A stretch of 64,000 nt of DNA, taken from NCBI GenBank assembly GCA_003255065.1, contig QAOA01007183.1, positions 58,957 through 122,956 on the forward strand, given 5' to 3'. The notes beneath the pieces are model-generated. The model ran no database searches and was not told the origin of the DNA. It was given only the letters and a program-made list of their open reading frames with translations. Below, one piece after another: positions 58,176 to 64,000 of this stretch (position 1 is the stretch's first letter; the number at the start of each line of letters is the position of its first letter). Both the position numbers and the translations under genes were made by a program. The stretch is from Cercis canadensis (taxonomy: Eukaryota > Streptophyta > Magnoliopsida > Fabales > Fabaceae).

Positions 58176-58649
58176 ATGGTGAGGACAGATTTATCAAGAA
58201 TTGATTTTCCAAACAGGAGAATGTTGTTTCTTCTTTTGTTAATTTTTCTATCAATGATTTGTCTCTCTTTTGGTTTCCATATTTAGGACTCTATTTTACG
58301 TCAAGATGTGGAGACTTTAGACACTTATCCTTCAAATGAAAAAGTGGTGGAACTATTCCAACAGTGGAAGAAGGAGCACAGACGGGAGTACTCAAACCCA
58401 GAAGAGGAGACAAAGAGATTTGAGATTTTCCAAAGGAATTTGAAAGATATCACAGAGATGAATGCAAAGAGAAAGTCCCCTTATGAGGCCCGTTTTGGGC
58501 TCAACAAGTTTGCTGATATGAGCAACGAGGAGTTCAAGCAACCATGCTTGATGAGGGAAAAGCCCACCATCTCCCGCGATCTGGAACTGAAGGTCAACCC
58601 CAGTGCTGGCTCTCCTTCCTCAGATGCCAGAGGGAAGGGAGAACTGTGA
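58176..58649 (+). pseudogene. Truncated papain-like protease gene: prodomain only
   Basis: From the ATG at 58176 a signal-peptide-like stretch (MLFLLLLIFLSMICLSFG) is followed by an in-frame TAG at 58284. The I29 inhibitor prodomain follows, with VVELFQQWKKEHRREYSN, EEETKRFEIFQRNLKDI and ARFGLNKFADMSNEEFK. It is closely related to the prodomain of the intact gene at 60252-61895. After EEFK the frame changes to an unrelated tail ending at 58649, so the whole catalytic domain is missing. The TAG could be avoided by starting downstream, but no methionine suits. It is a dead or at most prodomain-only copy in the opposite orientation to the intact gene. Confidence 0.82.
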
Positions 58650-60251
58650 ATTTCAGTTGAGGACAGGAGGCAGTGTGGTAATTACTAAGTTATTCTACTA
58701 GAAATGAAACATCAAAAGTACATGTTGAAGAATTTGTACTTCATAAATAGGATATGAAATAAGATATATGTTGAAGAATTTGATGATTTTCATTTCAACA
58801 TCAAACGTTGGTGTTTTAAGTTTTAGTTATGCGTAAAAGATACTATAATTGATTATTTAGTTTTACTAACATAATGTTTCTAAACGTTTTCACAATTTTA
58901 AATATTTTATCTTCTTATTTTTTCAGTTACATTGATTAAGATAATTCTGTTTAGTAAAACGTTAACCTCTTCTGCTTTTGATGGATGACGAGCTTTAGGT
59001 GGATGTTAGTATTCTCTCTCTCTTTTGATTGAGTAGTCGTCGCTTTTAATTTTAATTTAAACAGAAGGATAATTGTTCTTTCTTAAGGAACATAAATGTA
59101 TCTCAACTTGCATTTGACAACCCACTCTAGATTGCCTATCTATTTCTTTCAATCTCACTAGCATTTGAGTGGCTAGTATGCATAATTAGGCTTTGTATTA
59201 CCAAGCAAAGTGGGTTTCCATTTCAAAAGTCTAAGTTATTATGGTGCCTCTTCCACTTCAAAAGTTTTAACATTTAGTTATTTTATGTGAGTGCTCCCGG
59301 CATCTTCCAAACATATGATATATAAACTAACCCAACCCATCCGTTGTTTTACTAGCTATATGTTTTTATAATTAAATTAGGATAGTAAAATCCTTGCATC
59401 TCTCATATATGAACTCATGTTGGACTGTTTCATTATATGACCACAATACTGGCTCACTCTTAAATTTTTCTTTTGGACTAGCACTTATTATTCTTTCCTA
59501 TAATCTTTTCTATTCACCTTTTTAAGTTTTGCAAATGTTTTTCTCTCTGATGGATACCCTAAAGTTGGAGCCTTAGGCACCCCATCATGCAGGTTATCGT
59601 TGATGGGGCACATGTGTGTTATGAACCAAGGCTTTTCTTCCTTCATCAAATGTTAGGCTTCTCTATTTCACATGACTTAATATCGGTTTCAAATATGAGA
59701 CAAGCTCGGGTGAGATTGTAGAAAATGATGGACTAATTATTATTGTGTAATTTCCAGTGAACCAAAAGTTTTTGCAGTCATTTTGTATAAAATTATTGTT
59801 GGTAGCTTGACAAATACAGAGTATTATAGGAAATATTATCAAACATTGGTTCAATCCATATAATTGTCTTAGAATGTTATGTTTTGGTGTTATTTTGAAT
59901 GAATATGTCTACTGTACAACCAAACAAGCTCTATGAAAGGTGCAAACCAACGTATTAATTGGAACATTCCAAATCCGGTACTTCATGGTTTAGGTTAGAG
60001 AGCATAGAAAACTTGTTGTGTTGGGAGGAGTCTTACAAACCCAATCCTAATAGAGAATTTATATAACTTACATGGTGGATCCATCATTAGGAGAAAAGTA
60101 TTTTCCCCTTGTTATTTATTTTGCATTTGTATATTATAAAGGACATACATAATTAGGAGAAAAGTGATTTCCCCTTGTCTTAGACAGCATTACAGATTGC
60201 CTTATTTATTTTATTAATAAAGTATTAAAACTAAGATCCCATTCCTCTTCA
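58650..60251. other. Intergenic DNA between the protease copies; no gene
   Basis: AT-rich. Only short chance frames are present. Two near-repeats of TAGGAGAAAAGT[A/G]TTTCCCCTTGT occur at about 60090 and 60156. Confidence 0.55.
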
Positions 60252-61895
<1,644 letters not shown>

Positions 61896-61948
61896 GTACT
61901 CCTAGTTAGGATGATGTTTGTTTTGTGCCATCTGGCACAGCCTCAATG

Positions 61949-61960
61949 CATATTTATATT
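61949..61960 (-). promoter_or_regulatory. TATA box of the protease gene
   Basis: On the minus strand AATATAAATATGC lies about 55-65 bp upstream of the start codon, a plausible distance for a short leader. The assignment is by position and motif only. Confidence 0.55.
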
Positions 61961-62750
61961 AAGCTCCCCCTCTTTGTCCTCTGGTTGGGTGCATGAGTAG
62001 TGAGTGTGTGCATGTGTGTTTGAGGGTGTGTACGTACGTTTAGGCCTTCAGCCTCCTAATGTACCAAAAAAAAAAATAATAATCCCATTTTATTTACATA
62101 TACAATATTATAAATTTTGGGAATTGTTATTTCTATACTCTATTTTGCTAATATCACACTCTAATTTTATATTATACAATATCATAACTTTTATTTTATT
62201 GATTTTCATTTCTTTGAAATTAAATGGCAATTTTAATTTTATATCTTTCCCTCCTTATCCACCATTCATGTGTTAAAAGACTTTTTCTTTTTTGGGGCTA
62301 AACAAAATAACAAGATTTACTGTACTAGGTGTTGAATGACTTGACTCACACACTTTATTAGAAAGCATGTCATCATCCATACACCATTTTACATTGTCTC
62401 ATCTAGTGCCTTCCAACTCAATAGAGTAAATATTAAAAAGAGAAAAAAGTGCTTTATCAAAACATCTTTTATCTCCTTTAGTGTCATTTTGGTATTTGGT
62501 TATTAGAAAACAAAGGAAAGTTTTCAAATGATGTTAGAGATGCAGTGTCCTCAATCCGTACCCTACCTATAGCTTATTTCTTTTTCTGTCCTAAACAAAA
62601 TAAGGCGTATAATTTAAAGTGAGAATTAAGAAAGAATTATTAATTTTTACCAACTATGGATACACCATTAGCTATTTCTTTGCAAAGTACTAAATGGGAA
62701 TTTTTATTTAAGTTTTGAGTCTCATAGAAAATATGATAGAAAATTGATTG
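61961..62750. other. Upstream DNA of the protease gene; no further gene
   Basis: AT-rich with GTGTGTG-like alternation at 61998-62035 and a poly-A at 62066. No coding region is seen. Confidence 0.5.
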
Positions 62751-63172
62751 ATCATGAAGACCAACCATATTGCCTACTTATCATGAAGACCATATAACAT
62801 CTTCCATAGTCTTCTCAACAAGAAACACCGTCTACTCCAAATATTCTTCTGGAGCATCATTATTTGCCATTAATGAACCAAGTGCTACCAACCTTATCCC
62901 AAATTGTTATGATTTAATATTTTGACTCCATTGTATGACCACATCTCTTTGTTTGCCATATCATGAAGACCAACCATATTGCACGACTTATCATGGAAGA
63001 CCATATAACTTCGTCCATAGTGTTCTCAACAAGAAACACATCAACTTCAAATATCCTTCTAGAGCATGATTATTTGCCATTAGTGAACCAGATGCTTCCA
63101 ACCTTATCCCAAGTTGTTATGATTTAATATTTTGACTCCATTGAATGACCACATCTCTTTGTTTGCCATATC
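62751..63172. repeat. Direct tandem duplication of about 209 bp
   Basis: ATCATGAAGACCAACCATAT starts at 62751 and again at 62960. The copies share CTTATCATG[G]AAGACCATATAAC, TCTCAACAAGAAACAC, TTATTTGCCATTA[A/G]TGAACCA and TTGTTATGATTTAATATTTT through to GTTTGCCATATC. They differ at about a dozen scattered sites. No coding region is apparent. Confidence 0.88.
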
Positions 63173-64000
63173 CTGAGTGAGGAAGAAAGAGATGTGTTTC
63201 ATTTTCATTCCTTGAAGTCCGAAACAAAAATTTGGCATGTCTGGCCATTCAACTGCAAACTCTTTGAACTCATTTCAAAATGAGTAAAAATACATGCATA
63301 AAGTTTTTGTCACATTATGTTCATAAATTATATTATATGGTAGAATTTGAATTCAATTAATTCCTTTCACACTTAATTCTAAAAAAAATTAGATTATGCC
63401 TTATCATAGTTTGTGAGTTTTATCATTTTCCAAAATTAAATTAGTCATTATAAGTATTTTGAAAATTTATAAATAATGTAAATTTTTTTTAGGTAACTAT
63501 TTGAAGGTTTTATACAACTCGTGACCAATTGAAACAAAGCAATGGCTTTATTTGACCAAGAGATTATCTGAATAAACTATAGGAGGAATCATATTAAAAC
63601 TAGTTTTACATACTAACAGAAAAATAGCCACATTAATTTGTAACCCACTATAAACTATCAGTAACTGGCTAGGAGGCAAGAGTACATTGGTGCATGGATG
63701 ATTCTTTATACGGGTACGGTTCTATGAAATTGTTTTTAACATTCTCTATTTAGAAGAAAAAAAAAGTGTTATTTATTGTTAGCTAGATGTTTCCTCTTGT
63801 ACCTATTTATCAGTAATCATAAATTTCTTTACCTTTTCATAAAAGATTTTTTTAAAAAAATTTTGTTTTCAAATACAAGAGTATCTCTTCCAATTTATTT
63901 ACTAAAATTTCATCTATCTTAAATAAATTCATAACTTGCTTTAGTTTTATCTGCTGCAAGACCATTTTTATAATATAAATTAAATTGGCATTTATGGCTA
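63173..64000. other. Intergenic DNA at the window end; nothing recognised
   Basis: AT-rich without convincing frames, repeats or RNA genes. Confidence 0.5.

Overview
This is eukaryotic nuclear DNA from a flowering plant, most likely a eudicot. The grounds are AT-rich intergenic DNA, GT-AG introns, plant gene families (L-type lectin receptor kinase, F-box/FBA, P34-like papain protease, plant-type ADA2) and plant transposon families. I cannot name the species. Window-internal repeats are abundant, and intact host genes are few: only two look complete, an F-box gene (36974-38134, +) and a four-exon papain-like cysteine protease (60252-61895, -).

Layout. 1-8060: an LTR-like fragment, then a decayed hAT transposase gene split by a 3387-bp Ogre/Tat-type LTR insertion that has a perfect 5-bp target duplication and carries ~190-bp tandem repeats. 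8431-15195: a Mutator-like element (MULE) with a captured ARM-repeat (ARIA-like) gene fragment, into which a complete but mutated 5.2-kb chromodomain Ty3/Gypsy (Reina-like) retrotransposon has inserted. 15638-22900: a CACTA terminus cut by an Athila-like non-autonomous LTR element, which then runs into an inverted, internally deleted copy of itself. 24594-26590: a lectin receptor kinase pseudogene (-). 26.6-34 kb: AT-rich DNA with several local tandem duplications and a LINE 3' fragment. 34641-45142: a segmental duplication with a 5400-bp offset carrying an intact F-box gene in copy 1 and a truncated one in copy 2; copy 2 also holds a MULE with captured TAF13 exons. 45142-49800: an LTR-like insertion that contains a third MULE carrying an S-adenosylhomocysteine hydrolase fragment. 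49921-51043: a third F-box, now a pseudogene. 52-57.6 kb: a duplicated lectin-kinase 3' flank without its kinase, ADA2 pseudo-exons and a Copia fragment. 58.2-61.9 kb: a truncated protease copy and the intact protease in opposite orientation.

The main theme is capture and nesting. Three separate MULEs carry three different host gene fragments (ARIA-like, TAF13, SAHH), i.e. Pack-MULE behaviour. Target-site duplications and the two duplication copies allow the order of several insertions to be read. A technical caution: several lone 'n' bases sit between nearly identical flanking stretches, so some apparent tandem repeats are probably unmerged contig overlaps.
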